Assembly (NCBI RefSeq): GCF_003719195.1
Contig: NZ_CP024996.1
Coordinates: 3,038,001-3,102,000, forward strand
DNA from: Herbaspirillum rubrisubalbicans
GTDB taxonomy: Bacteria > Pseudomonadota > Gammaproteobacteria > Burkholderiales > Burkholderiaceae_D
Length of the DNA: 64,000 nt
Direction of reading: 5' to 3'
The position numbers and the translations under genes were made by a program. The notes beneath the pieces are model-generated. The model was not told the DNA's origin. It saw only the letters and a list, made by a program, of their open reading frames with translations, and did no database searches. Shown piece after piece: positions 9,276 to 19,880 of the stretch (positions within the stretch are counted from its first letter, which is position 1; every line of letters starts with the position of its first letter).

Positions 9276-10462
9276 GCCAAGTCCCCCAGATCCGCATTCC
9301 CGCCACCTACATGCGTGGCGGCACCAGCAAGGGCGTCTTCTTCAAGCTCGATGACCTGCCCCAAGCCGCCCGCGTCCCGGGCCGCGCCCGCGACAAGTTG
9401 CTGCAACGGGTGATCGGTAGCCCCGATCCCTACGGCAAGCAGATCGATGGCATGGGCGGCGCCACCTCCAGCACCAGCAAGACCGTCATCATCGCGCGCA
9501 GCGAGCGTGCTGGCCATGACGTCGACTACCTGTTCGGCCAGGTCTCCATCGACAAGGATTTCGTGGACTGGAGCGGCAACTGCGGCAACCTGTCGGCCGC
9601 CGTCGGGCCTTTCGCGATTTCCGCCGGGTTGCTGGATCCGTCCAAGTTGCCGCAGGATGGCGTGGCCGTCATCACCATCTGGCAAGCCAACATCGGCAAG
9701 ACCATCGTGGCCCACGTGCCGATGCGTGGCGGCCAGGTGCAGGAAACCGGCGATTTCGAACTGGATGGCGTGACCTTCCCCGCGGCCGAGGTGCAACTGG
9801 AATTCATGGACCCCGCTGCCGAAGAAGAAGGTGCAGGCGGTGCCATGTTCCCCACCGGGAATGTGGTCGATACCCTGGAGGTGCCCGGCGTGGGCAGCTT
9901 CCAGGCCACCATGATCAATGCCGGCATCCCTACCATCTTCCTCAATGCGGAAGAGATCGGTTACACCGGCACCGAACTGCAGGACGCCATCAACAGCGAC
10001 CCGGCCGCGCTGGCCCGCTTCGAGACCATCCGCGCCCATGGCGCGATCCGCATGGGGCTCATCAGCAAGGTGGAAGAAGCGGCCACCCGCCAGCACACGC
10101 CCAAAGTGGCCTTCGTGGCTCCACCCAAGGAATATGTTTCCTCCAGCGGCAAGACGGTCACCGTGCAAGACACCGATGTGCTGGTGCGCGCCATGTCCAT
10201 GGGCAAGCTGCACCACGCCATGATGGGCACGGCGGCAGTGGCCATCGGTACCGCAGCGGCCATTCCTGGCACGCTGGTGAACCTGGCCGCAGGTGGAGGG
10301 GAGCGCAACAGCGTGCGCTTCGGCCACCCTTCCGGCACCCTGCGCGTGGGCGCGCAAGCCAAGCTGGAAGAAGGCCAGTGGGTGGTCACCAAGGCCATCA
10401 TGAGCCGCAGCGCCCGGGTGCTGATGGAAGGCTGGGTACGGGTGCCGGGCGACGCTTTCTGA
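9272..10462 (+). CDS. prpF: 2-methylaconitate cis-trans isomerase PrpF
   Basis: A 396-residue isomerase of the diaminopimelate-epimerase fold. Family signatures MRGGTSKGVFF (residues 14-24), DGMGGATSSTSK (59-70) and GNCGNL (102-107) include the Lys near 70 and Cys near 104 that correspond to the catalytic region. It converts the AcnD product to the isomer that aconitase can hydrate to 2-methylisocitrate. It ends 13 bp from the convergent dld gene with no obvious terminator between them. Confidence 0.93.
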   Translation: MSQVPQIRIPATYMRGGTSKGVFFKLDDLPQAARVPGRARDKLLQRVIGSPDPYGKQIDGMGGATSSTSKTVIIARSERAGHDVDYLFGQVSIDKDFVDWSGNCGNLSAAVGPFAISAGLLDPSKLPQDGVAVITIWQANIGKTIVAHVPMRGGQVQETGDFELDGVTFPAAEVQLEFMDPAAEEEGAGGAMFPTGNVVDTLEVPGVGSFQATMINAGIPTIFLNAEEIGYTGTELQDAINSDPAALARFETIRAHGAIRMGLISKVEEAATRQHTPKVAFVAPPKEYVSSSGKTVTVQDTDVLVRAMSMGKLHHAMMGTAAVAIGTAAAIPGTLVNLAAGGGERNSVRFGHPSGTLRVGAQAKLEEGQWVVTKAIMSRSARVLMEGWVRVPGDAF

Positions 10463-10475
10463 GCTCGGAAACTCC

Positions 10476-12170
10476 CTAGCGCCAATGCTTGCGGCGCGAG
10501 GTCTTGCCGATGCCCGGATTGAAGCTGTTGGTCGGGTCCAGCCTGCGATAGAAGGCTTCCAGCGCAGGCTCGGCCCGGTATTGATGTCCCACATTGTGTT
10601 CGGCCGGGTACTTGGCCCCCTTGGCCTCAAGCAGCGCCAGGATCGCCTGCTTGAGCGTCTCGCAATCTTCACCCTTGTTGACCAGGTATTCCTGATGCAT
10701 CACATGGCAGAAGAAATGCCCGCAGTACATCGTGAATCGGATCTTGTCCGCAATCTCGGGCGGCAAGCGCTCGAACCAATCGATCGTATTGCGCGGCAAG
10801 GCGATGTCCAGCGCCACGATATCCTCCACCTCCCGCTCATGCACGGCGCGATAACGCACGATGGCCGCGCCCACCACGAAGCGGTTCAGGAAAGCCGCCT
10901 GCCCTTCCCCTGCTTCACATTCGAAGAAATCACCGCTGGCCGAAGGAAAGCGGGCCTGCAGCACGCCACGTGCATAGTCGGCGCCCTGCTGGCTCATCTT
11001 CAGCAGCAGATGATGTTCATAGCCATCGCGATAGACGGCTAGCCGTGGAGGCAAATGCGGTGGCAGCCAGTGCGCAAGCCGCTGCAGGATACGGTCGCTG
11101 GTGCCAGCACGCAGGCCCAGCCGCTCCAGCCAGGCATCGACCCGGCTTTTCAGGGCATAGGCCTGCATCAGGCGCTCGGTGCCAAAGCGCTGGATGAACA
11201 GGAACAAGTCCTTGCCATAGCGCTCGCTGGCTTCGAAGGCAGAACGGTGCATGTATTCACCGGCAATCGGCAGGTGCACAGCGTGCTGCAGCAAGGTACG
11301 CCGGATGGCTTCCAGCTCGGCCGGGTCATTGCTGCCGATGTAGAACACGGTGGGCGCGTCATCCGCCGGGAAGATATCGAGCCGCAGCGCAAACACCACC
11401 ACATGACCGGCCGAACCCGACGCTTCGTACAGCCGGCGCGGATCGGCGTTGTAGCGGGCCGGCGTGGGCGCGTCGACATCACGCACGTGCTGGCCATATT
11501 CCTGATCGGAGGCATGACGTCCACCACAGTCGCAGGCACCAGCGCCTTCAGGAAGCTCTCCACGATCGAGTCGCCCCAGGATTTCCTCGGGGGTATCGCC
11601 CAACCCCAGACCGAGGTGATTGACCAGTTGCAGCCGGCCCTGGGCATCGACCTGGGCATACAAGGCCAGTTGTGTATAAGCCGGGCCGCGCCGGATCAGT
11701 GCCCCCCCCGAGTTGTTGCAGATGCCCCCGGTGACCGACGCCCCCATGCAACTGGAGCCGATCACCGAGTGAGGCTCGCGCCCCAGCGGTTTGAGCCTGC
11801 GTTCTAGTTGATCCAGCGTCACGCCCGGCTGGGTCAGGACCTGCCGCCCCTGCTCGAGCAAGTCCAGCCGCCGCAACCGCAAGGTATTGAGCACAATCAC
11901 CGGCCGGTCATAGCCCTCTTCGACAGGCGTCGAGCCTCCGGTCAAGCCGGTATTGGCGGCCTGGCAGATCACGATGACATCGGCCTGGTGGCAGGCCTGC
12001 AGCACCTGCCACATCTGGCGCAGGCTGCCCGGCCGCACCACGGCCAGGGCTTCGCCGCGACCATAGCGATAACCGCGACAGTAACGGCGTTTGGCCGCAG
12101 CGCTGGTCAAGACGTGGGCCTGGCCGACGATCTCGCAAAGCCCCTCTATCAATGTTTCCCTCAACGCCAT
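10476..12170 (-). CDS. dld: Quinone-dependent D-lactate dehydrogenase
   Basis: A 564-residue flavoprotein close in length to E. coli Dld (571). The FAD-binding PCMH domain contains CQAANTGLTGGSTP near residue 75 and CMGASVTGGICNNSGGALIRRG near 145; the C-terminal membrane-binding domain ends with HNVGHQYRAEPALEAFYRRLDP. It oxidises D-lactate, or a related 2-hydroxy acid, and passes electrons to quinone at the inner membrane. The ATG at 12168-12170 sits 10 bp after the sugar permease stop. Being last in a sugar operon is unusual and suggests that a D-lactate-like acid is an intermediate. Confidence 0.88.
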   Translation of the reverse strand: MALRETLIEGLCEIVGQAHVLTSAAAKRRYCRGYRYGRGEALAVVRPGSLRQMWQVLQACHQADVIVICQAANTGLTGGSTPVEEGYDRPVIVLNTLRLRRLDLLEQGRQVLTQPGVTLDQLERRLKPLGREPHSVIGSSCMGASVTGGICNNSGGALIRRGPAYTQLALYAQVDAQGRLQLVNHLGLGLGDTPEEILGRLDRGELPEGAGACDCGGRHASDQEYGQHVRDVDAPTPARYNADPRRLYEASGSAGHVVVFALRLDIFPADDAPTVFYIGSNDPAELEAIRRTLLQHAVHLPIAGEYMHRSAFEASERYGKDLFLFIQRFGTERLMQAYALKSRVDAWLERLGLRAGTSDRILQRLAHWLPPHLPPRLAVYRDGYEHHLLLKMSQQGADYARGVLQARFPSASGDFFECEAGEGQAAFLNRFVVGAAIVRYRAVHEREVEDIVALDIALPRNTIDWFERLPPEIADKIRFTMYCGHFFCHVMHQEYLVNKGEDCETLKQAILALLEAKGAKYPAEHNVGHQYRAEPALEAFYRRLDPTNSFNPGIGKTSRRKHWR

Positions 12171-12180
12171 CCTCTGCCAC

Positions 12181-13191
12181 TCACTGCACGAAGAAGCGCA
12201 CGCGGATGGCATCGATGGCCACCGCGATGAAGATCATCACGCCACCGATCATGCCCACGTAGAACGAAGGCACATTGGTGATGGCCAGCCCAACCTGGAT
12301 CACGGTGAGCAACAGCACGCCGCCCAGGATGCCCAACACGCTGCCGCGCCCGCCGAACACGCTCACGCCACCGATGATGGGCGCAGCGATCGCATAGAGC
12401 AGGTAGCTGGCGCCCTGGTTGGGGGTGATAGCGATCTGCCAGGAAGCCAGCAGGTAGCCGGCAACCCCGGCAATGGCCCCGGCCAGCGCATAGCAGATGA
12501 TCTTGATGCGATGCACGCGAATACCCGCCGCGTGCGAGGCCAGCGCATTGCCGCCTACCGCATAGATGGAGCGCCCCAGCACGGTACGCCGCAGCAGCAC
12601 CGACATGGCCAGCAAGGCGATGACGAAGATCACCGGCATCAGCGGCCAGCCGCCCAGGGTGGCCGAGCCGATCCAGATGTAGCCATCGTCGAGGTTGGTG
12701 ATGGTCTTGCCTTGCGTGAGGGCCAGCAAAGCCCCTTGCAGCACGATCATCATGGCCAGCGTCTGGATCAGCGACACCATGCGCAAGCGCGTGATGCACA
12801 GGCCATTGAACCAGCCGATCAGGGTCGCCACGGCCACGCCGACCAGCATGGTCAGCCACCAGGGACCACCCCAAGTGGCATACAGCCAGGCGCCGATGGC
12901 CGAGGAAAAGCCCAGGTTGGCCGGCAGCGACAGGTCGATCTCGCCCACCAGCAAGGGCAGCGCCACGGCCAGTGCCAACAGGCCCAGCACGGTGGCTTGC
13001 ACCAGGATGTTCTGCAGGTTCATCACACTGAGGAAGAACTGGCTGAACAGGCCAAAGCCCAGCACCAGCGCCACCAGCCAGATCCAGACCACGTTGCGCA
13101 AGATCCAGCCCAGGACCTGGCGCGGCTTGCCTTGCCCCTTCACGGGCAGGTCGGGACCAGGCGTGGTGCCGACCTCGGTTGCGGTTGTCAT
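12181..13191 (-). CDS. Ribose-type sugar ABC transporter, permease
   Basis: A 336-residue BPD_transp_2 permease with about ten hydrophobic segments; the residues before the first segment (1-38) are hydrophilic. The start at 13189-13191 (MTTATEV) is set by AAGGAGACTCCCGC before the ATG; longer readings lack a site. It works with the ATPase encoded 34 bp upstream and the binding protein before that. A pentose, pentitol or tetritol cargo is inferred from the kinase and isomerase in the locus. Confidence 0.9.
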   Translation of the reverse strand: MTTATEVGTTPGPDLPVKGQGKPRQVLGWILRNVVWIWLVALVLGFGLFSQFFLSVMNLQNILVQATVLGLLALAVALPLLVGEIDLSLPANLGFSSAIGAWLYATWGGPWWLTMLVGVAVATLIGWFNGLCITRLRMVSLIQTLAMMIVLQGALLALTQGKTITNLDDGYIWIGSATLGGWPLMPVIFVIALLAMSVLLRRTVLGRSIYAVGGNALASHAAGIRVHRIKIICYALAGAIAGVAGYLLASWQIAITPNQGASYLLYAIAAPIIGGVSVFGGRGSVLGILGGVLLLTVIQVGLAITNVPSFYVGMIGGVMIFIAVAIDAIRVRFFVQ

Positions 13192-13225
13192 GCGGGAGTC
13201 TCCTTGTTTCATTTTTGTATGGGTG

Positions 13226-14749
<1,524 letters not shown>

Positions 14750-14784
14750 GGCGTCTCCTTGGATGCGCTGTGCTGGGCCCGCGA

Positions 14785-15864
14785 TCAGGTATAGGCGATG
14801 CCCCACACCTTCTCGGCCACATAACCCCAGTGGCGCTGGTCGGCGGCATTGCTGCGGTCGATCACGAAGGGCGGGATGATCAGCGTGGGACCGGTCTTGC
14901 CCTTGACGATCTGGCCTTTCTCCCAGAAGTACTTCTTGTTTTCATAGGGGCCGATGGGCACTTCCTTGCCGCCAATCGAATACTTCACCAGCATCTCCAC
15001 GGCCACCTCGCCATAGGCAATCGGGTCCTGCGATACGCAGGCATCCATGTAGCCATCCTGGATCCAGCGCAAGGCCACCGGCTCGCCATCGATGGTGACG
15101 AAGATCACGTGGTCCTTCTCATCCACTTTCTTCCAGCGGTTCTTCTGCTGCAAGGCGGTGGCGATGCCACGGGCCGGCGAGTCGCTGGGCGCGTGTACCG
15201 CATCCAGATCGGGATGCTCGGACAGCGTGGCCAGGGTCACCGCCAGCATCTGGTCCAGCTTGCCCTCGGTGGGACGGGCGATATAGGTGATGCCGGGGTA
15301 TTTGGCGAACTCGGCATCCATGCCTTCCTTGCGCTGGCGCCAGGCCACGCTGGCCAGGGCGCCATAGCAGTTGAGCACCTTGCCCTTGGGGCTGCCATGC
15401 TTCTTGACCAGACGGTTGATGATTTCCTTGGCCGCCATCACGCCGCCCAGGTAATTGTCGAAGCTGACGGTGATGGCCACGTTGCCGCTTTCGGCCGGGG
15501 TATCGATGATGGCCACCGGGATCTTTTGCTGGTTGTAGCGGCGCAGGCCACTGACGATGGCCTGGCTGTCGATGGGGTCCGAGACCAGGGCGGCCGGGCG
15601 CGAGAGCATCAGCGACTGCCATTGCTCCAGCTGGCGGGTGTTGTCGAAGCTGGCATTGGTGGCCTGGAAGCTGCCCTGGTTGGCCTCGACGGCGCGCTTG
15701 ACCGCCGCTTCTTCGATCACGAAGAAGTAATAGTCCAGGCTCTTGTTGCTGAACGGAATCAACAGCTTCTGCTGTGCCCCGGCCCAGCGGGTGGTGGCCA
15801 GGGCACCCAGGGCGATACCGCCCAGGACGATCTGGCGACGGGTGTTGGCGTGATGCGATGTCAT
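14785..15864 (-). CDS. Sugar ABC transporter, periplasmic binding protein (Tat-type signal)
   Basis: A 359-residue Peripla_BP_4 protein. The N-terminus has the twin-arginine stretch NTRRQIVLGG before a mild hydrophobic segment and an AGA cleavage region, so Tat export is likely. The mature part opens with LLIPFSNKSLDYYFFVIEEAAVK. The ATG at 15862-15864 is preferred because GGAGG lies 6 nt before it; an upstream TTG lacks a site. A copy of the TAGYnnnACTA operator lies 22 bp upstream, so the transporter genes probably have their own regulated promoter. Confidence 0.88.
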   Translation of the reverse strand: MTSHHANTRRQIVLGGIALGALATTRWAGAQQKLLIPFSNKSLDYYFFVIEEAAVKRAVEANQGSFQATNASFDNTRQLEQWQSLMLSRPAALVSDPIDSQAIVSGLRRYNQQKIPVAIIDTPAESGNVAITVSFDNYLGGVMAAKEIINRLVKKHGSPKGKVLNCYGALASVAWRQRKEGMDAEFAKYPGITYIARPTEGKLDQMLAVTLATLSEHPDLDAVHAPSDSPARGIATALQQKNRWKKVDEKDHVIFVTIDGEPVALRWIQDGYMDACVSQDPIAYGEVAVEMLVKYSIGGKEVPIGPYENKKYFWEKGQIVKGKTGPTLIIPPFVIDRSNAADQRHWGYVAEKVWGIAYT

Positions 15865-15886
15865 GTCTGCCTCCAAATGATGTATA

Positions 15887-15897
15887 TAGTTTTGCTA
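15887..15897. promoter_or_regulatory. Operator candidate, copy 2 (before the sugar-binding protein gene)
   Basis: Plus strand TATATAGTTTTGCTATC contains TAGTTTTGCTA, 22 bp before the binding-protein start. It matches copies at 21376-21386 and 21491-21501 in core, in the adjoining TATAT and in orientation relative to its gene. It is probably bound by the RpiR regulator of this locus. Confidence 0.6.
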
Positions 15898-15958
15898 TCA
15901 AGCCGGCCATGCACAGGATCTCGAAAGAATCCTTCACCCTGTATATCGCAGGCATCCT

Positions 15959-15975
15959 CGGGGAAAAGCACCCCG
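15959..15975 (-). other. Small hairpin between rpiA and the sugar-binding protein gene
   Basis: CGGGG (15959-15963) pairs with CCCCG (15971-15975) over a 7-nt loop in the 166-bp spacer. No U-tract follows in the minus direction, so it is more likely a message-stability element than a terminator. Confidence 0.3.
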
Positions 15976-16030
15976 GAAACTTTCTTCATATACCGCCAGA
16001 AACCGTCCTTGCCAGTCGCACGGAGTTTTA

Positions 16031-16744
16031 CTAGCTTGCAGCACGCAAGGAAACATACGACGTGCCATCGAAGCAGCCCACCACCATGCCCGCCGCCTCG
16101 CGGGTGAAGAGTCCGTTCTCGACCACGCCGGGGATGCGGTTCAGTTCGGTCTCCAGCAATTCGGCGCCGTCGATGACCTGGCAATGGCAATCCAGGATGA
16201 AGTGTCCGCTGTCGGTCACCACGGGGCGCTCATCGCGGCTGCGGCGTACGATGCGGGCGTCGATGCCGAACTCGCGCAGCAGGCCGGCGACCCGGCGTTC
16301 GGTCTGCTTCCAGGCGAACTGCACCACTTCCACCGGCAGCGGGAAGGCGCCCAGGTGTTCGACGAGCTTGCTTTCATCGCAGATGGTGATCATGCGGGTG
16401 GAGGCGTGGGCGATGATCTTTTCCCACAGCAGGCAGGCGCCGCCGCCCTTGATCATGCGGAACTCGCGGTCGATTTCATCGGGACCATCGATGGTCAGGT
16501 CGATCTGGCCGATTTCATTGGGGTCCATGATGGGGATGCCGACTTCGCGGGCGACATCGATGGTGGAGCGCGAGGTGGCAGTACAGGTGACGTTGAGACC
16601 ATCGGCGATGTGCTTGGCCAGTTCGCGCACGAAGAAGTGCGAAGTGGTACCCGAGCCCAGGCCCAGGCGCATGTCGTCGCGCACGAATTCCAGGATGGCG
16701 TGGCGGCCGGCCAGTTTCTTTGCTTCGTTCTGATTCAACTGCAT
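16031..16744 (-). CDS. rpiA: Ribose-5-phosphate isomerase A
   Basis: A 237-residue isomerase interconverting ribose-5-P and ribulose-5-P. Key residues are conserved: the phosphate loop GLGSGTTSHF, the two Asp of DGPDEID, Lys of KGGG and the catalytic Glu of LLWEKI. DGPDEID and GGGACLLWEK differ from the housekeeping DGADEIN and GGGAALTREK, so this may be a pathway-dedicated paralogue, possibly with altered substrate range. It follows rpiR with a hairpin in the 55-bp spacer. Confidence 0.88.
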   Translation of the reverse strand: MQLNQNEAKKLAGRHAILEFVRDDMRLGLGSGTTSHFFVRELAKHIADGLNVTCTATSRSTIDVAREVGIPIMDPNEIGQIDLTIDGPDEIDREFRMIKGGGACLLWEKIIAHASTRMITICDESKLVEHLGAFPLPVEVVQFAWKQTERRVAGLLREFGIDARIVRRSRDERPVVTDSGHFILDCHCQVIDGAELLETELNRIPGVVENGLFTREAAGMVVGCFDGTSYVSLRAAS

Positions 16745-16773
16745 ATTGTCTCCTTCAAAAAAAGCGTTGTTGA

Positions 16774-16799
16774 CCGGCCAGTTGCAGCAACCTGGCCGG
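16774..16799 (-). terminator. Hairpin between rpiR and rpiA (attenuator or weak terminator)
   Basis: CCGGCCAG (16774-16781) pairs perfectly with CTGGCCGG (16792-16799), directly after the rpiR stop. In the transcribed direction a run of seven U follows only 12 nt later, so it is not a canonical terminator; partial termination or message protection would lower rpiA relative to rpiR. Confidence 0.45.
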
Positions 16800-17639
16800 C
16801 TAGATCTTGTCGGTCATCCAGGAATCCAGGGCCGGCAACTGGTCGGGGAATTCGCTGTTGCTCGCCACCGCAATGGCGGTGACCAGCATGTTGACCACCA
16901 GGTGATGATTCAGTCGCGAGGCCAGCGGGGTCATGAATTCGGTCTGGTCATAGGGCAGTACGGCGATGAGGGCATCGGTGACCTGCGCCAGCGGGCTGTC
17001 GGCGGCCGTCACTGCAACCACCCTTGCCCCACCGGCGCGGGCGGCCATGGCCAGCTCCACCATGCGCTTGGTATGACCCGATTGCGAAAAGATCAGCGCC
17101 ACTTCGTTGGGGCGCGATTTCTCGGCATGCATCCATTGCTTTTTCTCTTCCATCACGGCGGCGCAGCGCAGGCCCAGGCGCTGGAACTTGTGTTCGGCAT
17201 CCAGCGCCGTGATTTCCGAAATACCGCTGGCATAGATGCCGATCCAGGTGGCCGAATGCAGCAATGCGGCGGCTTGTTCGATCTGTTGCGGTACCAGGTC
17301 GTCCAGCGCGCGCTGGATGGCCGAGAGCGAATTGCGGCAGGTCTTGCGCACGATCGTGTCGATATCGTCGTCGCGGGTGATCTGCTCGTAGACGAAGGGC
17401 GCTGCGGGCACCAGGCTTTGCGCCAGGTTCAGCTTGAACTCCTGGTAGCCGTTGAAACCGAAGCGGCGGCAGAAACGCACGATGGTCGGATCGCTCACGG
17501 CGCAGCGTTCGGCCAGCGAGGCCATGCTCATATGGATCACCTCACCGGGCGCCTGGCTGACGAAATGGGCAATGCGCAATTCGGCGGGCTTCATCTCCTC
17601 TTGCTCGCGCACGATCTGCTGCAGCAGGCTGTTACTCAT
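16800..17639 (-). CDS. RpiR family transcriptional regulator (HTH + SIS)
   Basis: A 279-residue regulator with an N-terminal HTH_6 domain (residues 1-75, including MASLAERCAVSDPTIVRFCRRFGFNGY in two adjoining parts) and a C-terminal sugar-phosphate-binding SIS domain (about 120-255, with SQSGHTKRMVELA). It senses phosphosugars, probably a ketopentose phosphate made by the kinase in the operon. Its start overlaps the phosphatase stop by four bases. It is the natural candidate to bind the three TAGYnnnACTA sites. Confidence 0.9.
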   Translation of the reverse strand: MSNSLLQQIVREQEEMKPAELRIAHFVSQAPGEVIHMSMASLAERCAVSDPTIVRFCRRFGFNGYQEFKLNLAQSLVPAAPFVYEQITRDDDIDTIVRKTCRNSLSAIQRALDDLVPQQIEQAAALLHSATWIGIYASGISEITALDAEHKFQRLGLRCAAVMEEKKQWMHAEKSRPNEVALIFSQSGHTKRMVELAMAARAGGARVVAVTAADSPLAQVTDALIAVLPYDQTEFMTPLASRLNHHLVVNMLVTAIAVASNSEFPDQLPALDSWMTDKI

Positions 17640-18352
17640 GGGCTGTCCTTTAGCGTAGTGGTCGATGGCCGTGCGGCCAAAGGCGCGATTCTATAAGACA
17701 GCAAGTCCCGCAGGCGATGCAGGCGCTGGGTTTTCGCGACCTGCACCTGGCTGCCGCCCCCCCAGGGCACGACGAAGAACGGAGCATCAGCGGCGGCGGC
17801 CGTGGCCTGGTCCACCGTGGTGTCGCCGATATAGGCCCAGCTCCCCGGCGCCAGTGCCATGTGGGCGGCCACGGCACGCAGATGGCCAGGATCGGGCTTG
17901 CAGGCCGGCACCGCATCAGCCCCCAGCGCCACCTCCACCAGCGGTGAGAGCTGCAGCAGATCGAGGATCTGGCGCGTCAGTGCATGGGGCTTGTTGGTGC
18001 AGATGCCCAGCCGGATGCCGGCGGCGTGCAGGCTGACCAGGTCTTCCTTGACATAGGGGAAGAAGCGCGTATGGCTGGCCGGATGGCGCTGGTAGTGCCC
18101 GATGTAGGCGGCCACGGCCGCCTCCAGCCCGGCGCCATCGAAGGCGATCTCCTGGTCGATCAGGATGTCTTCGATCAGGCGGCGCGGGCCATTGCCGATG
18201 AAGCGTTCGACATAGGCCACCTCCAGCGCGGCATGACCTTGTTCTTGCAGGTAGGCGTTGACGGCGGCAGCGATATCGGGGGCGCTGTCGATGAGGGTGC
18301 CGTCGAGGTCAAAGATGAAGGCCTGGTAGCGGCGCGCGAGATCCTGTTTCAT
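17636..18352 (-). CDS. HAD-superfamily phosphatase, Gph-like
   Basis: A 238-residue haloacid-dehalogenase hydrolase with the nucleophile motif DLDGT (residues 15-19), motif II ICTNK near 118, and the acidic motif YIGDTTVDQATAAAA near 179. It resembles phosphoglycolate phosphatases. In this operon it may dephosphorylate a toxic or dead-end sugar phosphate made by the promiscuous kinase. Both ends overlap neighbours by ATGA, so it is tightly coupled in the operon. Confidence 0.85.
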   Translation of the reverse strand: MKQDLARRYQAFIFDLDGTLIDSAPDIAAAVNAYLQEQGHAALEVAYVERFIGNGPRRLIEDILIDQEIAFDGAGLEAAVAAYIGHYQRHPASHTRFFPYVKEDLVSLHAAGIRLGICTNKPHALTRQILDLLQLSPLVEVALGADAVPACKPDPGHLRAVAAHMALAPGSWAYIGDTTVDQATAAAADAPFFVVPWGGGSQVQVAKTQRLHRLRDLLSYRIAPLAARPSTTTLKDSP

Positions 18353-19878
18353 TGCGCCTCTCCTTGTGCCGCCAGATCCCCCAGGCGCTGGAAGCTAGGG
18401 CTCAACAAGGGATACAGCGTTTGATAAATGGCGTGCGCCTGGCGATAGTGGGCAGCTCGGGCGGGATCGGGGCGCTGGCGCGTGAGCTCGGGCAACAGCT
18501 TGGCCGCGTGCTCGACATCGGGCCATATCTGCAACCCCACCCCAGCCAGCAAGGCCGCTCCCAGCGCCGCGCCTTCGGCCGCCCCCTCGCGGGTCACCAC
18601 TTCGCACTCCAGCATATCGGCCTGGATCTGGCGCCACTGGGCCGAACGGGCGCCGCCCCCGGACGTACTGACCCAGCCGGGCGCCACACCCATTGCGCTC
18701 ATCAGCGCGTGCATGTCGCACAGCGAATGCACCACGCCCTCCAGCACGCTGCGCGCCAGGTCGGCAAAGCCGTGACGCGCCGTCAGGCCGATGAAGGCAG
18801 CGCGGGCAGCCGGGTCGGGATGGGGGCAGCGTTCGCCATTGAGATAAGGCAGGAACAGCAGGCCGCGCGCACCCGGCAGACTCTGTGCAGCGGCTTGCAC
18901 GATGGCCTCGAAGCTGGGGGCTTCCTCGGAGTCTGGGCTCTGCATGGCGCTGCGCCACCAGGCCAGCGCGCCACCGGCATTGAGCGACACGCCCATGGCG
19001 TGCCAACGATCCGGCGCGACATTGCAGAAGACCTGGATGCGTCCGTCCGGTGAGGACAAGGGGCGCTCCAGCGCCGCGGCCAGGATGCCGGCGGTCCCGA
19101 TGGTGGTCTGCCATCCGCCCGGCGCCACCACGCCAGCGCCCAGCGACTGGATCACGCTGTCGCCGCCGCCACCGATGACCGGAATGCCCGGCGCAATGCC
19201 GAACCAGCTGGCGGCCTGTGCATGGACCTTGCCGCTGACCACCTGAGATTCATGACAGGTGGGCCAATGCGCCGGATCCAGTCCGGCGGCGCGAATCAGG
19301 TCGTCAGCCCAGCGTCGCTGGCGCACGTCGAACAGTCCCGTGCCCGAAGCGTCCGAGACTTCGGTGGCGATCTCGCCGGTGAGCACGTAACGCAGGTAAT
19401 CCTTGGGATTGAGCACCACCCGCAGCCGCGCATACAAGTGTGGTTCATGCTTCTGCATCCACAGCAGCTTGCCACCGGTATAGCCGACCAACATGCGATT
19501 GCCGGTCTGCGCCAGCAGGGCCGACAAGCCACCCGCGGCTTGCGTGATCTCGGCGGCTTCCATCTCGTTGCGCTGGTCGTTCCAGAGGATGGCCGGCCGC
19601 AAGGGGCGGTACTGCGCATCCAGGGCGGTGAGCCCATGCATCTGGCCCGACAGGCCGATACCCAGCAATTGGACCGCCCCTGCCGACTGCATGGCCTGCG
19701 CCACGGCCAGGCGGGCCGCCGCGATCCATGCCTGCGGCTCTTGCTCGACCCAGCGCTGGTGCGGCTGCGAGACCGGGTAGCCGGCACTGGCAGAGGCCAG
19801 GATGCGACCTTCGGTGGATAACAGCAGGGCCTTGCAGGCCGAGGTGCCCAGGTCTATGCCCAGCAGACAAGCGCGCAT
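18349..19878 (-). CDS. xylB: FGGY sugar kinase, xylulokinase type
   Basis: A 509-residue kinase. It begins LLGIDLGTSACKALLL (phosphate loop) and contains GIGLSGQMHGLTALD near residue 75, RPAILWNDQR near 94 and GGGARSAQWRQIQADML near 400, the pattern of D-xylulokinase. It would phosphorylate a ketopentose in the cytoplasm, probably the product of the divergent SDR. Its stop overlaps the phosphatase start by four bases, and it starts two bases after the aldehyde dehydrogenase stop. Substrate choice between xylulose, ribulose or a deoxyketose cannot be settled from sequence. Confidence 0.87.
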   Translation of the reverse strand: MRACLLGIDLGTSACKALLLSTEGRILASASAGYPVSQPHQRWVEQEPQAWIAAARLAVAQAMQSAGAVQLLGIGLSGQMHGLTALDAQYRPLRPAILWNDQRNEMEAAEITQAAGGLSALLAQTGNRMLVGYTGGKLLWMQKHEPHLYARLRVVLNPKDYLRYVLTGEIATEVSDASGTGLFDVRQRRWADDLIRAAGLDPAHWPTCHESQVVSGKVHAQAASWFGIAPGIPVIGGGGDSVIQSLGAGVVAPGGWQTTIGTAGILAAALERPLSSPDGRIQVFCNVAPDRWHAMGVSLNAGGALAWWRSAMQSPDSEEAPSFEAIVQAAAQSLPGARGLLFLPYLNGERCPHPDPAARAAFIGLTARHGFADLARSVLEGVVHSLCDMHALMSAMGVAPGWVSTSGGGARSAQWRQIQADMLECEVVTREGAAEGAALGAALLAGVGLQIWPDVEHAAKLLPELTRQRPDPARAAHYRQAHAIYQTLYPLLSPSFQRLGDLAAQGEAQ

Positions 19879-19880
19879 GA

